Origin: Urechis unicinctus
Lineage: Eukaryota; Annelida; Polychaeta; Xenopneusta; Urechidae
Length of the DNA: 64,000 nt
Assembly: GCA_034190875.2 (NCBI GenBank)
Contig: CM067344.1
Location: 26,990,414 to 27,054,413, forward strand
Reading direction: 5' to 3'
Position numbers and translations under genes: made by a program. Shown piece after piece: positions 1 through 16,949 of this stretch (its first letter is position 1; each line of letters opens with the position of its first letter). The notes below the pieces were generated by a model. It saw only the letters and a program-made list of their open reading frames with translations, was not told where the DNA came from and did no database searches.

Positions 1-1330
1 TGTAATCCCTTTTATACGTAAACGAAATATGAAATAGCCTGGTATCCATTGAATAATAAGGATATTTTCCTTTCGACGATTGGCGAATAATTTAAACAAA
101 TCGCCGGCTTTGAGCTTAACACAACACATATAAATTAGTCTTCTGCTGTCGAATGACAAAAGGTAATGTCAGGATGCTGATGTGTGTCGCGTATTTTTAA
201 CCCACTCTTGAGGCTGATATATGCATTATATAATTTGCCTCTTTGCAAAATTAGAGTGGTCTACAAATGTCATTTCTAATTACCTGATGATTATGTTCGC
301 CCAGGAATATAATGACATTTGGGTGAAAAATAACTTAGCATGAGCAATCACTGTGAATAATCATCTTTTGCTTGGTGGGATAGAATTATGATCCCTAGTG
401 TAATGAGATTCAAATCATTGTTGCTTCACTATACTTTAGTTTTGCATCGCCACATTGTTTCAAATGGAAAGAAGAGTTCGGGCTCCAATGGCGTATAACC
501 GATAAAAGGCATAATTGCTTTGTGCTTTGAGTACTGAGATAGAGGACTATAGTACTATACTCCGACATGGAACATGACGTCGATGGTTCCCTTAGTTCCA
601 TATTTCCCTGGAAGAGGATAATATGCTAGTTATCCCATCTCGAAGATTCCTGGACAAGTATGGTAAGCATGCAGGGTTTAGGAAAATAATTATGGTTGGA
701 ATGTTCATATGTATACATAAAGCATCTTCTTGTTGTATATGTATGTATGTGTGAGTATTGTTTGTTGGTTACATCATTATGTAATCATTCTGTGCTTTTG
801 TGAAGCATACATGAAAGCGCACAGAAAGATTTCTTACAGTAATTCCCAAATTCTGGCCTCATTAAGCAAACATACATCTCTATGGCGTTTTGTTTTCTCG
901 CCTCCTTTCAGTCTGGTTAAGTGTTCACCAATATTACACTACAATCTTACATATGCCATAGATACGTCGCGTCAAGAAGTAGGTCTTGCAACAATTCGTT
1001 GGACTGTCCACGACACGTCAAACAAGCGCTTTAATCTCCGATCCTTGTTTTCGTGTTGACCAACAACATTGCACTGCGTATACATATGTAAGATACTTTG
1101 TTGAGGTGTAAATGTGTTGGAGAATCTATAATTTATAAATAACACATGCATTGTTGCAATTATTGAACTTCAACGCCATTGTTGTTTGGTTGAGATGTGA
1201 GTTTTGTTTACCATCATACGTGTAGTGGTGTGGGTGTGCATATATCACATGCACCGGATGTTCGTATAGTGGAAGTCACCGCCAAATTCCTTTGAAGCGG
1301 AATGGCTCTACCTCGGAAGTCAATAGCCGA
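1..1330. other. AT-rich non-coding stretch, nothing recognised
   Basis: No open reading frame with recognisable protein motifs, no RNA gene and no clear transposon ends were seen. Reading frames on both strands are short and have the amino acid mix expected of random AT-rich DNA. Confidence 0.5.
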
Positions 1331-1338
1331 TGATGCGG

Positions 1339-1373
1339 TATATAAGACGGGTGCATCGTTGGCACTGTCAGTT
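1339..1373 (+). promoter_or_regulatory. candidate TATA plus initiator promoter
   Basis: A TATATAAG box at 1339-1346 is followed about 29 bases later by TCAGTT (1368-1373), close to the initiator consensus seen in invertebrates. The local sequence is richer in G and C than its surroundings. A possible acceptor (ttgtttgcag) lies at 1531-1533, so a short first exon and one intron could follow. No protein product is recognised, so this is a motif-level inference only. Confidence 0.3.
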
Positions 1374-1533
1374 CTTTGACCATTTACTCATTTCAGTAAT
1401 TATTAAAGTACTGATTTGTATTGCATTTTCATTGTCAAAATGTAAAACTCACATAAACATTTCCTGAATTGTGTGAATACACAATATTCACTTTCCTCTG
1501 ACACCTTGTAATGTGATTTATTTTTGTTTGCAG

Positions 1534-1760
1534 TGGAAATAAGAGAGGATTCAAGAACCATGTTAATGCCTATGGCAAGCTCAATAACTAGGCCGGATCA
1601 GCATGGAAGTCCTGCAGGTTGACCAGCCGACAGGCGTGGAAGCTGCGGAACTTTCTGGATGAGGTCTTTCAGACTCAAACCGTGTGCAGATTCTTTGTGT
1701 CAGTCCTTCATAAAACAGGGCTATGGTGAAGGTTCTGCAACTTAAACCATCTTTCCCATA
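1534..1760 (+). other. possible exon of an unidentified transcript
   Basis: A T-rich tract ending in cag precedes this segment, which is more GC-rich and codon-like than its neighbours and lies about 160 bases after the TATA/initiator pair at 1339-1373. None of the three plus-strand frames stays open throughout, so it could be a non-coding RNA exon, a decayed coding exon or chance. I do not recognise any family in it. Confidence 0.18.
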
Positions 1761-1914
1761 TTTTGTAATTCGACTGGGGCTCGATCACACTGATAGACGC
1801 AGTTGAAAGTTTCTTCCATCGGCTGCAGTCTTATTGGCTTACACCACTCATTTTTTACTTTAATGCTCATTATCAAAAATAGGCAATATTAAAAACCAAA
1901 TCACAAATATATAG

Positions 1915-3260
<1,346 letters not shown>

Positions 3261-3269
3261 TGTTATTAT

Positions 3270-3860
3270 TAAATATAACGATCACAATTAATGTGATGTC
3301 TCTCGGAACTAAAATAACGCAATTCTATTCAACAATATTCTTCAAATTAACCCAAATATTATCTGGCATATATTAACAAGCATATGATGATAACAGTGAT
3401 AGCGCCATCAACACCAAACTATGGGATTTGTATCAACCCAAAATCTGTTATCGATATCTGTTCACTGCCAAGTGTGTGTAGCCTGCTGGTTTGAAGCGAA
3501 TGAAGAACGGGCAAGGTTGGGTCGGTTTAATTGTTTGGCACAAGTTAATCAGCAAATGATTCACATACACACGAAATGCTATTCCTGAAATTAAGCTGTT
3601 ATCAATCATGAGGAAGATTGATGTTATTTCAACTTGTTGGATGCATCACTCATTGAAAGGAATATTTATGCTCTGTCGTGTATCACTCTGAGGTTTGACC
3701 TTCAGTCCCCGTCAAAAAGCTGTTAATCCATTTATTATAACGCTTCGATGAGGGGCATGTAGGCACACGAGGCTGGCTTGGTGTTGCCTTTGTAAGCAGT
3801 GCAGACTACTTCATGAAATGTCTACTCCAATAACATGGGTGAGATTTATTACCCGATGAT
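3270..3860. repeat. diverged interspersed repeat, family R, copy 1
   Basis: The 20-base word at 3626-3645 differs by one base from a word found exactly at 24484, 28525 and 39190. Flanking sequence also aligns in order: a 'gaggtttgaccttcagtc' phrase and a 'gcagtgcagactacttcatgaaa' phrase have counterparts in the other copies. The left part (3270-3420) matches 14040-14200 instead. No coding sequence is visible, so the family is probably an old non-autonomous element or part of a larger one. Confidence 0.6.
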
Positions 3861-4860
3861 CGGACAATAGGTATTTCTATACAGAACAAAAATTCCTTTC
3901 GGACAGTTCCCTCTCTCTCTGCTGCCTATGAACATTAATTAGCAGGCACCCGATGCTGTATACGCGTGTACATCGAGCGCCCCGTTACCATGTGCGCTAA
4001 GTGGCCGACCCACGAAATGTATGGTGTGTACATTGTAGACGGCTTCACTGTACATCAAACATTTTGCTGCCGTTCTGCCTGGTATGAATCTCTAAGCGGG
4101 GTAGAAATATTGAAAATGCATGCTTGCTTCATATAAGTTAAAGGTAGCGGGACAGCAGCAGTTGCTGATGATAGGTCTATTTTCGGTCATCAATTGTTTG
4201 CATCTCGTCACGTCCTTTGTCGCTATTCGGTTGAAGCTGTTTAACCAGTAGGTATCCCTCTCTGGTCCAGGTGTTCTTGATATTTCCTCGATCAACATTT
4301 GACATCGCTAGGCTTGTTCTTACCTTGTCTTGGTCAAAATGTCTATAATAAAGATATCTATCCGTATCAGTCTGTGCCTGCTTTTTGACATTTACGCTTT
4401 CTTTGAAAACAATTGGATGTTGTCTTCTTCGGCGTGCATATTGTTCTTCATTCTCATATAATTAGCACGGCTGTATTCTTCAATCGCATCCTTTCCTAAT
4501 TTCGAATTTGATATTTGTTTTCTCTTTGAAATCATCTCTTGACAAATTATAGTTATTTACCTGTTATATTCGACCTTCCACTAGTCACCCAAAATTGTCT
4601 GCCTAAAAACCTTGCTATCTTTATTGTCGATAAGTTTCTAGGGGCTTCAGCTTGTTCTTGGGTTTTGACCGTTATGATGTGATTGGTCCAATCTAATAGC
4701 CGTGTCAGTTGTTATTAACATTGGAGTTATCATTATGGTTAGCCAAGAATGAAAACGCTCATTTCTTTTCAGTATGTCCGTATTATGCATGCAAAGAACA
4801 ATATTGGACAGTATCTAAGTATTGTAATCAACAGCACCTATTTGTGACAGTACATTGACG
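3861..4860. other. non-coding stretch, nothing recognised
   Basis: Only short random-looking reading frames and a brief CT-rich patch near 3912 were seen. Confidence 0.4.
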
Positions 4861-4869
4861 CTGTGATTA

Positions 4870-5405
4870 AGTTCATTGCCGCGACTATTGAACTAACATT
4901 CCTGTCGACTATGGCGTAACTGTCAATATTGCTCATTTGATTTTGCCAACAGATGTCAAATAGGGATGCTATACATTATCTCGCTGCTTAGAACAACACG
5001 AAAGGGATATGCGCTCTTGATATTTACTCAGGCTAAGCACACGATTCGGGATTGTTTTTAGAGCCCACGTCGATTGTGTTCCTTTCAGGCTTATCAAATG
5101 AATGGGCTGCAAGTATTCACCTTTAGCGGCAATATTTCTCCATGGATGGAAAGAACACAGGTCATTCGTCCAATATATATCGCCATGTGTGTTATTCGAA
5201 AAGGTTTTCTGAAGTGACATTCATCGACACGAACGATCCATTATGTTACAGGGAATTATTGGCACGCGTAAATAAATCCTTAGATATGATCTTTCACTGA
5301 CTCAGCCTATAGAAACCATGAATGGATTTACAGACGGGGAATGTTTGCGTGTGCAGTGGTACGTTTCTGTGGTGGCATATAGTGTGCAGCCAATCCCATT
5401 TGTAT
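4870..5405. repeat. diverged repeat segment R4, copy 1
   Basis: This segment aligns collinearly with 16950-17445. Shared landmarks in the same order include gcgtaactgt, a 'gatattaactcagg'-like word, ccatggatg, ttattcgaaaa, a 'gatccattatgttgca'-like word, cagacggg and gtggcatatagtg. Divergence and small indels are heavy, so the duplication is old. No protein is recognised. Confidence 0.6.
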
Positions 5406-7256
5406 CAATAAAGGACGGTTAGAGTCATTGATCTTTACCGATGAATGAATCCTGAAGCATTGTATCAGTATCATAAGGACCAGTTGTTTTTACCAAATCT
5501 TATAACTTAGTCGTATGAATGCTGGCTATAATTTCATTAAAAGTGTAAGATCGTAGTATGTTTGCCACTACTATGACCATTTTAGGGTGCATTGTAAACG
5601 AATATATGTTACAAAATGTCCAATTTGGTTCATATATTACTATATATTCACTATTAGGTTATTGATTGTATGGCCTTTGGTTCCCATCTAAAATATACAA
5701 TCATATACCTCTCCAGTTTCTTCTTGTTGATTGCAATTGGTGGTCATAAGAATCTCAGGAGAAATCCAGAACAGGCTTCATATTGTAGCAACACACCTGT
5801 GTTCACTCTGATATTCAATCAACAAATCCACTTACCCCACGCACTCATCAGTTATATCTATTTGGGTCTCTTCAGTTCCGGGATGTGACAGAGATTCAAA
5901 ACGACCAGCGCGTGATGTGACTCATGCAGTTTTGCTTGTGGAATGACAACATGAATTGATGATATTTGAACAGCCTATATCAATCATCGATATGATAGAT
6001 TAAACGTTTACTAATTTGTTAGGTGATTAAAATGCTATCCCATCCACTGTTGCTTAAGGTAGCCCATTTCAGTCTAAAATATCAGCTCAGAATCTTATTT
6101 AAGTACAAATTATGCCACGCATTAGTTAAACATGCATTTCTCTGCAATCACTGGTGAAGAGGGGTTTTCTTCTAATTCAATATACAATTCCCCCCAGACT
6201 GATGGATTCGTGAGTTATGAGATAATAAATAATTGAAGCTTCCAAACCCGAGTTCATACAAATTAGTGAAACTGTTTGACATAAGGCTACTACCGGGCAA
6301 CAGTTTGTGCCAGCAAAGCACAATCAACAGCCACAAGAACCCTTCATTGCATCAATGCGGATGGTTGACAATCTTCTTGAACATTTATTTTCCAGCCATT
6401 AAAACGCTTTGTTCTGGTGAAAACATTAATACTCGTTGATAAATACTGATCATTCACAAAAAAACCTTATATAGCATCTATAGTACACAAGGAGTGCAAC
6501 CGATTGTAATCTAGAGCACCAATCTGTCTTCTACAACGTCTATTTTTCAAACATCGGAATAAAAAGTAATTCGCATTACGAATGAGTTCGTGTAAGATAT
6601 ATTTTAGTTCTATTGAGCCCTAAACAGAATATCAAACTCGTAATTTCAGAGTTTGAGCTGCTATTGCTACTAGTCTTGTTGATTGTATTAAATTCCGGCT
6701 AAGTTTGCGCATTGGGTCTCTCATATTCGATCAACAAATGCCAGCGGCTCATTGAATTACTACTGAGAGCTCTAGCTTGGTAATTGAGATGCAAGTCCCA
6801 TAGCCGCAATGAAACGTAGTAACTAACGTCTAAATTGTAAATGAACAAATTTCATATTTTGTTACAGTTACCACAGTTTTCCTGCTATGCTATTAGTCTT
6901 ATTTTGGACGAGCAACTCTAATATGCCAATGTTATATGCAATTGTTTCCACATTGATTACATGCATCACAATATACGCTATGAGCCATATTGTTTTCATA
7001 ATAATTTCATTAATGTAGACATTACTTAGATAATTCAGATATCTTTTCTGCAATGTACTTACTTTTTTACGCTCGTTGATAAAGCATAAAAAGGTGTAAT
7101 CGTTACCCATATAGCCATCAAATGAGGCACTTATATCCATTCGACTACTCGTCTACCAACCATAATGTTGGACTTACGAAGCGTGCTTAGCTATACAGGT
7201 TCATATTACTATCTCCGTAGTACCGGAAGAAAAGCATAACCTTATGAAAATCTATA
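5406..7256. other. AT-rich non-coding stretch, nothing recognised
   Basis: No gene, RNA gene or mobile element could be identified on either strand. Confidence 0.4.
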
Positions 7257-7414
7257 TGTATGTATGTATATATGTATCGAAGTATGTATGTATCGAAGTA
7301 TGTATGCATGCATGTATGCATGTATATCTGTATGTACGCATGCATATGAATATGTGTGTATGAATGTATGTATGAATGTGTGTAAATATGTATGTATGTA
7401 TGTATGTAAGTATG

Positions 7415-7448
<34 letters not shown>

Positions 7449-8030
7449 TGTATGTATGTATGTATGTATGTATGTATGTATGTATGTATGTATGTATGTA
7501 TGTATGTATGTATGTATGTATGTATGTATGTATGTATGTATGTATGTATGTTTGTATGTATGTATGTATGTATGTATGTATGTATGTATGTATGTATGTA
7601 TGTATGTATGTATGTATGTATGTATGTATGTATGTATGTATGTATGTATGTATGTATGTATGTATGTATGTATGTATGCATGTAGGTATGTATGTATGTA
7701 TCTGTGTGTGTATGTATGCATGGAAGTATGTACGTACGGTAGTAGGTATATACTTATGTATGTATGCACGCATGTATATATGTATGTATGTATGTATAGA
7801 CGTATTAATGTTATTAGTGTATGTATGTATGTATGTATGCATATAAGAATGTATGCATGTATGTATGTATGTATGAATGTATGTATGTATGTATGTATGT
7901 ATGTATGTATGTATGTATGTATGTATGTATGTATGTATGTATGTATGTATGTATGTATGTATGTATGTATGTATGTATGTATGTATGTATGTATGTATGT
8001 ATGTATGTATGTTGTATGTATGTATGACGC
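7257..8030. repeat. (GTAT)n tetranucleotide microsatellite, about 0.77 kb
   Basis: A very long GTAT/ATAC array has two nearly pure blocks, about 7400-7680 and 7877-8011, separated and flanked by degenerate units. All six frames stay open over long stretches because the unit contains no stop; they translate as Met-Tyr-Val-Cys on the plus strand and His-Thr-Tyr-Ile on the minus strand. These are artefacts of the repeat, not genes. Confidence 0.97.
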
Positions 8031-8057
8031 GTCTATGCACCATTTATAGTCGAACTG

Positions 8058-8080
8058 CTCCTATATATATATATTTATAT

Positions 8081-8164
<84 letters not shown>

Positions 8165-8568
8165 ATGCATTAATATATACATATATATCAAATATTCAAA
8201 TATATATACATATATTGATACACACAAATATATGTATACATACATATATGTTTTAATAAAGATATATGCATACGTTTATATATTTTACATAAATATATAT
8301 ATATGCATATATATATATACACATATTTATATTGATAAATAATATATATATTTGGTATAGATATGTAAATATTTGAATATATATATCATAATATTGATAT
8401 ATATATATAAATATATATATGTATATTTATATATACATACATATATACACATACATATATTCATATGTATATATATATATATATATATTCTATAAGATAT
8501 TCTTGAGTACATATATATTCATATATATATATATAATTATATATATATATCAATATATTTATATGTCT

Positions 8569-8608
<40 letters not shown>

Positions 8609-9090
8609 TTATATATAGAAATATATATATATATATATATATCGACAAATATATATATAGTCAAGAACATGTGTGAATATGTTGCATATTCATATATGTA
8701 TATATATATAAGATATACAATATATATATGAATAAATATATATATATACATATATCTCATGTTGGCTGTTTATTGGCCTAATACCGGTAGAGAGATAGGA
8801 TTATCAATTATGATATATAGAGAGATAGATAGAGAGAGAGCGAGAGAGGAGATAGATAGAGAGAGAGAGATATCTATAGATAGAGATAGAGATATCTAGA
8901 GAGAGAGAGAGATATATAGAATATATATATAGAGATATATAGAGAGAGAGATATCTATATATCTATATAGATATATATATATATATATATATCTATATAT
9001 GTATATACATTTTTATGTTAATATATATATATATTTATTTATATAGATATATATATATACATATATATATATATTTATGTATATCATATA
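8058..9090. repeat. compound TA / GA microsatellite block
   Basis: Degenerate TA-rich sequence with several pure (TA)n runs (about 8085-8160, 8570-8600, 8965-8990) surrounds a GA-rich block at about 8815-8955. It begins about 30 bases after the GTAT array, so microsatellite sequence is almost continuous from 7257 to 9090. Confidence 0.93.
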
Positions 9091-12000
9091 AAGTACATGT
9101 CCTCAAGTAACTTTGTATTTCTATTTCAGATGACACAGACACGGCTATCATTATTGTAATTATAAATACACCTCAGATCACCATATATCAGCAGAGTCTG
9201 ACCAGAGGGGCGTACATTACGCTCATAATTAAACAAGTCATCCGCTTATATATCTACGTGAAGCACGATCTGTTAGGTAGAGATTTTGATTTGTTATTTG
9301 GGTCCAAAGGCCACACAGGCGTCTCGAGGGCTAATGCGTCTCATGCAATTGATACATCGCAGAGGGCTAATTCATCAACTTTTTGAGACTAAACTTTCTA
9401 TTAAACATAATGCTTATAACCCAAAGGGTTGGTATGAAAGCGGCTATGATAATGGGTTGTACCTCGTCTTCGCCATTTTATTATATATTCAAAACGTTGC
9501 CTCTTTTAAATGGCCATAAGAATATTTGATCAGTTAATCTAATGTTCAATTAGGTGACGTATGGTTACAGTATAACAAAATAGCCAACACTCATATCGAC
9601 CATATGCATCCATTAAAATATAATGGAGGAAGAACCAACATGGTTTTTACAATGTCTAATTGACCTACAACTCCGCACAAGCTGGCTTAACGGAAGCAAG
9701 GATCGATTTGATCACACACAGATATTGGATTTCAGTCAGGTCCGTAGCTTATATTCGCAAAGGTACTATAATGTTATTACCACCGTTGTTATGTTGAATT
9801 TCTTACGTAAGATCATAGGTGTACCAGAGACATTTATTACGGCAATGTTGATGTTAATATTGATCTTTGGTTCGTAATTTTCTGGTCACTTTCCGGAATG
9901 ATTGCTTTCTGAGTTATTGACTGCATTGGTTTGATCGTGCATTGCTTTGTTAATTGCAAGTGCCTTGTTACGATTACAGTAGTGCTAACAAAATTCACTA
10001 TTTGTATTCGTGTTATTGGGTAATCGTGTTACAATGCGAAACAAATAAAATTGGAAGCGTATACGTGCCCCACGCATGAATACCAATATTTACAAGATGA
10101 GATTACTCAATGAGCAGGGGTCATGCAAAAGTCGGCATCAGTATCCAGCCCACAGTATGAGATCATTTTAGCACTTGCATTTAGCAAAATGATATTGGCC
10201 ATTGGCATTATTCATCGTCCTTACACTACATATCTATCATTTGGCTAATAAAGGCGAATTAATTGCAGATGGTAGAACCATATCTGGCCTGTTAATGTTG
10301 TGTTGGACAGGCAACAACGGCATTAATAAGTTTTAGTGAAGCACTACTTCTATTGTCAGATGGAACTTGAACATCATTATATGCACACTTTAAATTTGCA
10401 TTTGTCTAGGGATTTCCTCATCACTCTATGTGCCTCCATCACCTTCATTCCTCAACTCAAGGGGAGTTACAATTTAGTATGACATGTTTGTTAGTGGGCA
10501 ACTTCATCAGCTATACGTGGTTTGAACGACGGGTGCTATAAACTATGCTAATGCGTAAAAAGACAAATGCGTAAAATATGCAACTGCTTGTACCGCTGCG
10601 AATCTGTGCATTTCGTACCAATTATTTTGACTCATTTTACATACGATCGTATAAGTTGCATGCATAAACATGATGAAATCATCGATAAAGACATGTGCTC
10701 GTCTCCGATAGCATATCCGATTTAACGACTATTGAGATCACCTTTATGACATGGGTACGTTTTAATGCCATTACCAAGCCGTCAGCGAACAAATGGTCAT
10801 ATATACAACATAAAAAGTCACCTCTGGCATGAAGGCTATTAAATAAGATTGGTTTAGACAATCAATATCAACTTTATAGTATAGGCATTTATATGATCAA
10901 TGCTAAAGGGAGCCATTCATCTTCTCCATAAATGGGTATGTCGAAATGATGCATAAAACGACACACCGACAGTCCGTGGCATCTTAAATAAAAAGCGATA
11001 GTCTTCTGGTCACTTACCCAGTATTTACGTCGCCTTTTTACGATATCGTGACGGATGTAGGTAAGGGGAGCTGATATGCGCCGTGACTTGGAGTTTATAC
11101 TTGGCATTTCCAAATTCTTGCACAGTGACGCACACAGGAAGCTATATGTGTCGCCTTCGTCATATTACCTATTCCCAATGTATATGTGTTCCCAGAGAAT
11201 ATCTGTCATCCATCAAAATTGCCTATTTCGATCTGTAAATAATTTCCCCACCAAAACAGTCTTTGATTGCAAAATAAAATAGAATGCTGGGGTTTTTACC
11301 ATGCTCAAGTCACGGAGCGCATGTCAGATGGTGACAATCAATACTAAGCTTTGATAATTTATCTGTCATTACAAGCCTGCCACAAATTCATTGCCGACAT
11401 CTTTTCGACCACTTTTATGCCACGTCTACATGCACACATTACATGTAACCAGTTCCCTTAGACGGGCATGTCAAGGTATTGTGCGTAAAAGCCTGTTACA
11501 CGCGTGGTAAAAGTGACAAGATGCCTGACCAAGTAGCAACAACCTGTTTGTTAAATGTAGTAGCATTTACTGAGAGCTGAACACAAGGGCGCATGCTCAA
11601 TGCTGATATTGCACCCTCGAATTACCAGCTTTTCAGAGTAATACCCGCGTTGTATCGTATGTATTGTATGTTATGTTCAAGGTAGGTAACTCACGAACGG
11701 TTTAACAGAGACAAACTCAATAATAAAACAAGGCATCGTGTACAACTGTTCACGATATTAGATTACATAGTATCAGCGATTACTTGCTTTTGTCAGTTAT
11801 GCAATACTAGTCGAAGACTTCGGAGACACTATATTGCTTGACCAAACCGTAACACAGTCTTGTTCAAATGAAGCAACATGCAAACTGGAATTCGTTACGA
11901 CAGCGCAATGAACGGTTTCAAAACTAAGATTTGCATCGTAATGATGCAGGTGAAAGTATTATTTGTTACCTGATGAATCTGCCTTGTTTTCTATTCTGTC

Positions 12001-14020
12001 ATTGTTACTCGGAATTAGGGACGCAATATGTGCGGTTGGCAAGCTCTGTAACATTTTATCCAAAAGAACTTTGCAGCATGACAAAATGGTTACAAATTGA
12101 CAAGTCCACAGGTATTATAAGTATCATGCACTGACATGGGTATCGCGAACACTATCAATCTACACCACATGTTAATTAGGAAAAGTGCCTTCAATTGCGT
12201 ATAATTTGTGCAGTTCTACTTGTCTGAAGTTGTTCATCCTTTCTTGCCATTTTCAAGTTTGTTTGATACATATACAAGGAATATGTAATCGCCGATGTTC
12301 CTTTGAGATTATTGGCAATACATTAGTGTTAGTGTTATCGCAATGTAACTGTTGCAACAATCCCGTAGATATATCGATTATTGATGCAATCGTTGTGCAA
12401 GAAATCTGTCGTTATGCGCTCAAGGTCTTACTGCTTTATTTATATCCTCTAACCTCTTTTCTTAACTCTACTTCTTACATGCGTGGTGGGGTTCTGAGAA
12501 ATATGTTTTTCCTTTTATTTCCGAAATTGCCATTTTCACTAACTTTGTTCCAAGCTTTCATTACATCAATTTTTTCCATGATCAAGAATCGAAGAATCTT
12601 TTTTATCTTATTAATTAGCTGACATGTGCTTCTATAAAAAAGGCCACAAGCAGCATTTTAGATGGCGTTGCTTGGTTGTACACAAAAAATGCCACCATAA
12701 GCGAAATCAACTTGAGCGGATTCTAATATAACTGAATAAGCTACTGCATTTCTATGGCAAGCAATATTTGTACCACATTTCGACGACATCACGCATTGCA
12801 CAATACATTTATGTATGGAACTCAGGCTGAAACTGGACACCATGTTGTCCACATGAAATAATAAGGCCACGAACCAGATGCCACAGGTTGAGACGGAACA
12901 ATAGGTATCTTAAGACAATTGCCGTTAAACTGCCATTATGTGGTCACGCGCTGAGTAGATACGTGGCGATTGCTGAGTGGCGTTGCATCGGGATATGGTA
13001 AGGGGAGCTATTAGGCTTCCCTCGTATAAGGGGAGGGATTTATTACTCTAAATGTAAGTAATATCAATTGTATAAGTATTCTATTGATCATGCCGTCACA
13101 ATATCGACCTTAACTTGGTATCGCTTGATTCAAATTTACGATGACAAAACAAAAATTGAAAGACAGAAATCTGTATTAGCTAAGGTCCAACATGTATTAT
13201 CTTTTATGGAAACACAAAATCAGACGGCTATGGCATGCCGATTGATCTATTTAGGACTAGTCATTCAGTCCCTTACTTTTCTTGCAAACGTTTCGTAAAT
13301 GTTCCGTTCTCTTTGAGTGCAGCTCATTTCAACTTTTCTTTAAGAAGATCGCACTTTAATCATGTGTCCCACTTTTCTGAGATACAGTCTTGGTAGACAC
13401 GATTGTAAATTGAGTGCGACAAAGGAATGCCATCATAAGTGATAAAATACCATCCAGACTGGAACGAAGTTCTGACTGTTGAAATAACGAGCGGCGAATC
13501 TAATTGACTGGCTAGATAGGTTCAGTTTCATTAGGATGTTTTCATAATGTTGCTCTCAAGTTATTTCAGGGGGTTACCTTTTGTTCTGTTATTCTGGCCG
13601 TCAGTTCATAAAGCGTATCTTAACAGACAAATGATTTCTGAGCATAGATATTAGCTCTATATGAATGTAACAATAGAAAATGCATGGGCATGGTTAATTT
13701 GCTGACGACATTTATCCACTCCATACAATGTATAAATAGTCAGTTTTTAACTAAAATGATGTGACTCAAGCAGGCTCACTCAGATCGAACGGGTAATTGC
13801 ATAGTCGATAGTGACTGCTTCCTCTGATACAAAACATATCGTTGTCATATCATTTAAGGTTATTTGCGTGTGCCATGTGTCCTATCCACCGTAGCCATAC
13901 GATAATCCAGCCCAAATGCCGAGCATGTGGTATCTGCCCTTGATTCATTAATAGTAAGTATGATACGTTATGTTAACTAAGTACCCAAAGTTATAATTTA
14001 AACTGACCCTTAAGAAATAT
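9091..14020. other. AT-rich gene desert, nothing recognised
   Basis: About 5 kb without a recognisable gene. The longest frame, 12185-12622 on the plus strand (145 codons), is Leu/Ile/Phe/Cys-rich with no recognised domain and is compatible with chance. The phrase 'ggtaaggggagct' occurs near 11060 and 12995, suggesting two further old repeat fragments. Confidence 0.4.
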
Positions 14021-14029
14021 CAATAGCCG

Positions 14030-14210
14030 CCACCAAAGCGCGAGTATAATTTAAATGTTAAGGTTAATAAGACTGGTCTATCATAATCAATTTGATGTCT
14101 CTTGATATCACAATGGCGCAGTCAATAATGTGGTTCAAATCTACCAAGATATTATCTGACTCGTGTCAGCTGGCATATAATAAGAACAGAGATAACTCCC
14201 CTTTCTGATC
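14030..14210. repeat. diverged repeat segment matching 3270-3420
   Basis: Words such as 'gatgtctct', a 'tattatctg' core and 'catataataag' occur in the same order as at 3290-3420. Together with the 4.9/16.95 kb pair this suggests that larger regions around 3-5.5 kb and 14-17.5 kb are old copies of one another with unequal internal spacing. Confidence 0.4.
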
Positions 14211-15330
14211 GGGACATCGACTACTTGATGGAGCAAATGAATGCACGTACACGTCATAACTGTATTAATGGTTAACTTAGGACACATTGTTGGTGCAGAA
14301 AGCTTAACTTCAATTCGTATTTTGTCTTTGCATTATTTAGGCTCAGCAACATTTTTGTTTTTATGATGGGATGGTAGCTGTATTGTTTTTGTCTGATAAA
14401 TTGGGTTCACAATGGTGTATAAAATCAAACCGTGAGGATGTCGCATCTATAACAGGTGTAGCATACATTGATCAATCGCAGAGTTAGCATGTGTATATTT
14501 TCTCTTGAGGCTACAACAGAATAAAAAGAATGTTATGATGCTGTAGATTTATGAATAATATCCGCCTTATGAGTTATGTGTTTGCGCCATCATCACCAAA
14601 ACATGTACTTTGTTATATGACAGCCATTATAGCCAGTCAGCAGGGAGGTTCATTACAGCAATATATATGGTACATTCGGATTTCAAATCAAAAGAGGCAA
14701 TGATGACAGCCCAAGTAGCATTACCCGTTATACGATGAGCAGTCTGCAAAGGCCATTATTGATGAAAGAGAATTCCTGCAGACCAACGGTCATTCCGTAT
14801 TGACAAGTCACAATATAAGCTAAATCATTGTCCAACAATGTATTATGTGTATTTATTACTACGATCACAACGCTAATATTACCGTGAACGATTTTGATGA
14901 TGCATTTAATAATATGTTACACTGCCTAAAAAGATTATCGGCAATGTGCCCGCATATGATAAAGATATAAGTAAATAGGAGTAAACATAAATTCCATGAA
15001 GTCAAAGAGTGATCCTACAATGCATCAATCATTAATTATGCTTTATGCGTCAGTATAAGTGCAGACGAGTTTTTAACATAGCCCGCACGAATGTCTGTTA
15101 ACTGATTGTATGTTATGCTGATATCATTTCTGCAATGGATTTGATGGGTGGCAAAATAGCCGCGTCATGCTGAATAATGAAAACTGCCATGCAGAAGAAA
15201 GTTGTTATTTTATCGACCAATATATATTTGAGATGCGATTGCTAATAATGATTGCCATTTGAATGGTGGCATCAGAAAACTGTTTTCAAAAAGTAATTAT
15301 AAAAGTAAAGTATAGAGCGATCTATCGACC

Positions 15331-16949
<1,619 letters not shown>

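Noticed and set aside
7187-8116. Long open frames on both strands (up to 263 codons) over the GTAT array
   Set aside because: They exist only because the tetranucleotide unit has no stop codon in any frame; the peptides are simple polymers.
12185-12622. 145-codon plus-strand frame
   Set aside because: Low-complexity Leu/Ile/Phe/Cys composition and no recognised family; compatible with chance.
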